Assembly: GCA_963702075.1 (NCBI GenBank)
Contig: OY969703.1
Location: forward strand, 1,550,001-1,614,000
DNA length: 64,000 nucleotides
Direction of reading: 5' to 3'
DNA from: VAYN01 sp963702075
Lineage (GTDB): Bacteria; Actinomycetota; Thermoleophilia; Solirubrobacterales; 70-9
How positions within the stretch are numbered: the stretch's first letter is position 1; every line of letters begins with the position of its first letter. A program made the position numbers and the translations under genes. Under the pieces are notes generated by a model that made no database searches, was not told the origin of the DNA, and was given only the letters and a program-made list of their open reading frames with translations. Shown one piece after another: positions 62,823 through 64,000 of this stretch.

Positions 62823-63873
62823 GCGGATCGAGGAGATCAGGGCCGAGGCTGCGGCGGCGATCGAAGGCGCCGGCAGCAGCGCCGAGCTGGAGGAGCTGCG
62901 GGTGCGCTACCTCGGCCGCAAAGCCGAGCTGACCTCGATCCTGCGCGGGATCGCCGAGCTGCCGCAGGAGGAACGCGGCGCGGTCGGCGGCGCCGCCAAC
63001 AAGGCCCGCAAGGAGCTGGAAGCGCTGCTGGAGAGTGCGGCCGGGCGGCTCGACGCCTCCGAGCTGGAGGCGAAGCTGGTCACCGACCGGGTCGACGTCA
63101 CCCTGCCCGGCGCGCCGCCGCGGCCGGTCGGCCACGCCCACCTGATCGCCCGCACCACGCGGCTGATCGAGGACACGATGATCGGGCTCGGCTACCACGT
63201 CGCCGAGGGCCCGGAGATCGAGCACGACTACTACAACTTCACCGCCCTCAACCACCCGCCCGGCCACCCGGCGCGGATGCTCCAGGACACCTTCTACGTC
63301 CAGTCGCACCCCGACGTGCTGTTGCGCACGCACACCTCGCCGATGCAGGTGCGCTCGATGGAGACCCAGCCGCCGCCGATCTTCGTGATCGTCCCGGGCA
63401 AGGTCTACCGGCGCGACTCCGACGCCACCCACAGCCCGATGTTCCACCAGATGGAGGGGCTGGCGATCGCCGAGGGGATCACCCTCGCCGACCTGCAGGG
63501 GACGCTGCTGGCGATGTGCCGGGCGATCTTCGGTCCCGACCGCGAGGTGCGCCTGCGGCCGCACTTCTTTCCCTTCACCGAGCCCAGTGTGGAGGTTGAT
63601 GTTTCTTGCTTCCAGTGCGGGGGGACCGGCGAGCTGGCCGGCGGCGAGCGCTGCAACCTCTGCAAGGGCCAGGGCTGGATCGAGATCCTCGGGGCTGGCA
63701 TGGTCGACCCCAACGTGCTCGGCTTCGTCGAGTCCTACGGCTACGACGCCGAGCGGGTCCAGGGGTTCGCCTTCGGGATCGGGGTCGAGCGGGTGGCGAT
63801 GCTGCGCCACGGCGTCCCCGACCTGCGGCGCTTCTTCGACAACGACGTGCGGATGCTGGAGCAGTTCGGATGA
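62815..63873 (+). CDS. pheS: phenylalanyl-tRNA synthetase alpha subunit
   Basis: 352-aa class II synthetase subunit. N-terminal coiled coil (RYLGRKAELTSILRGI), motif 1 region GPEIEHDYYNFTALN, HPARMLQDTFY, motif 2 VYRRDSDATHSPMFHQMEG and motif 3 FAFGIGVERVAMLRHG. It carries the CxxC...CxxC insertion (CFQCGGTG, CNLCKGQGW) found in some bacterial PheS. ATG overlaps the methyltransferase stop; pheT follows 13 bp later. Confidence 0.96.
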   Translation: MVERIEEIRAEAAAAIEGAGSSAELEELRVRYLGRKAELTSILRGIAELPQEERGAVGGAANKARKELEALLESAAGRLDASELEAKLVTDRVDVTLPGAPPRPVGHAHLIARTTRLIEDTMIGLGYHVAEGPEIEHDYYNFTALNHPPGHPARMLQDTFYVQSHPDVLLRTHTSPMQVRSMETQPPPIFVIVPGKVYRRDSDATHSPMFHQMEGLAIAEGITLADLQGTLLAMCRAIFGPDREVRLRPHFFPFTEPSVEVDVSCFQCGGTGELAGGERCNLCKGQGWIEILGAGMVDPNVLGFVESYGYDAERVQGFAFGIGVERVAMLRHGVPDLRRFFDNDVRMLEQFG

Positions 63874-63886
63874 TGGGCGGGCGGAT

Positions 63887-64000
63887 ATGAGAGTGCCTCT
63901 CAGCTGGCTGCGCGAGTACTGCGACCCGGGCATGGAGCCGGCGGCGCTGGCCGACCGCCTGGTGATGACCGGGACCGAGGTCGAGCGTCTCGACCAGGTG
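63887..64000 (+). CDS. pheT: phenylalanyl-tRNA synthetase beta subunit (5' part)
   Basis: First 38 codons only; the gene runs off the window. MRVPLSWLREYCDPG and ADRLVMTGTEVERLD match the start of PheT. ATG at 63887. Confidence 0.93.
   Translation, partial: MRVPLSWLREYCDPGMEPAALADRLVMTGTEVERLDQV

Overview
The window is high-GC DNA, and its chromosomal genes point to an actinobacterium, most likely of the Thermoleophilia / Solirubrobacterales type. The reasons are a WhiG/FliA-type sigma factor, DUF2630, a CSLREA beta-helix surface protein, excalibur and NHL secreted proteins, and the thrS-infC-rpmI-rplT-trmH-pheST block. The taxonomic placement is inference from gene content. The window holds two tRNA-targeted integrated elements inside ordinary chromosome.

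Layout. 0-13.75 kb is chromosome: folate-type enzyme, L,D-transpeptidase, XerD-like recombinase, sigma factor, RNase H, VOC enzymes, serine protease, MFS exporter, helicase, CSLREA protein and two small metal proteins. 13.78-23.03 kb is element 1 (about 9.2 kb). It is bounded by a 29-bp direct repeat of the tRNA-Gly(GCC) 3' end and carries vapBC, a tyrosine integrase, a STAND ATPase with repeats, a compact SHMT-like / zinc dehydrogenase / FkbM methyltransferase / HAD group, and a membrane protein. 23.0-26.48 kb is a short chromosomal bridge between tRNA-Gly and tRNA-Cys: a decayed rhodanese gene, an MBL-rhodanese protein, a saccharopine-dehydrogenase-like protein and DUF2630. 26.44-45.06 kb is element 2 (about 18.6 kb), bounded by a 44-bp repeat of tRNA-Cys(GCA). 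It looks like an integrative mobilizable or conjugative element: MobF relaxase-helicase, excisionase and integrase at the right end. The left part has a 1682-aa secreted NHL-repeat protein under a run of winged-helix/XRE regulators, unknown genes, a dense iterated-repeat site at 28.95-29.04 kb, and an IS110-family insertion whose transposase frame is broken twice. 45.1-64 kb is chromosome again: holin/phosphodiesterase fusion, AI-2E-type permease, B12-binding protein, zwf, tRNA-Val(GAC), VOC+AraC pair, thrS, infC, a divergent wecB, rpmI-rplT, trmH-like, pheS and the start of pheT.

How the parts work together. Element 1 couples stabilisation (vapBC) and integration to a possible uncharacterised enzyme group beside a STAND NTPase, which is the best candidate here for an undescribed system. 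Element 2 couples transfer and integration genes to a secreted-protein module with its own regulators. Repeated TGGCSCA motifs close to both attachment sites and in the 29-kb repeat cluster may be integrase arm sites or part of an origin.

Two secreted-protein genes (13.05 kb minus strand and 55.0 kb plus strand) open directly after an in-frame stop and have no ATG/GTG/TTG that would keep their full signal peptide; both appear to start at ATC. All family names rest on motif reading without database searches; starts were adjusted by overlap, ribosome binding site and domain logic.
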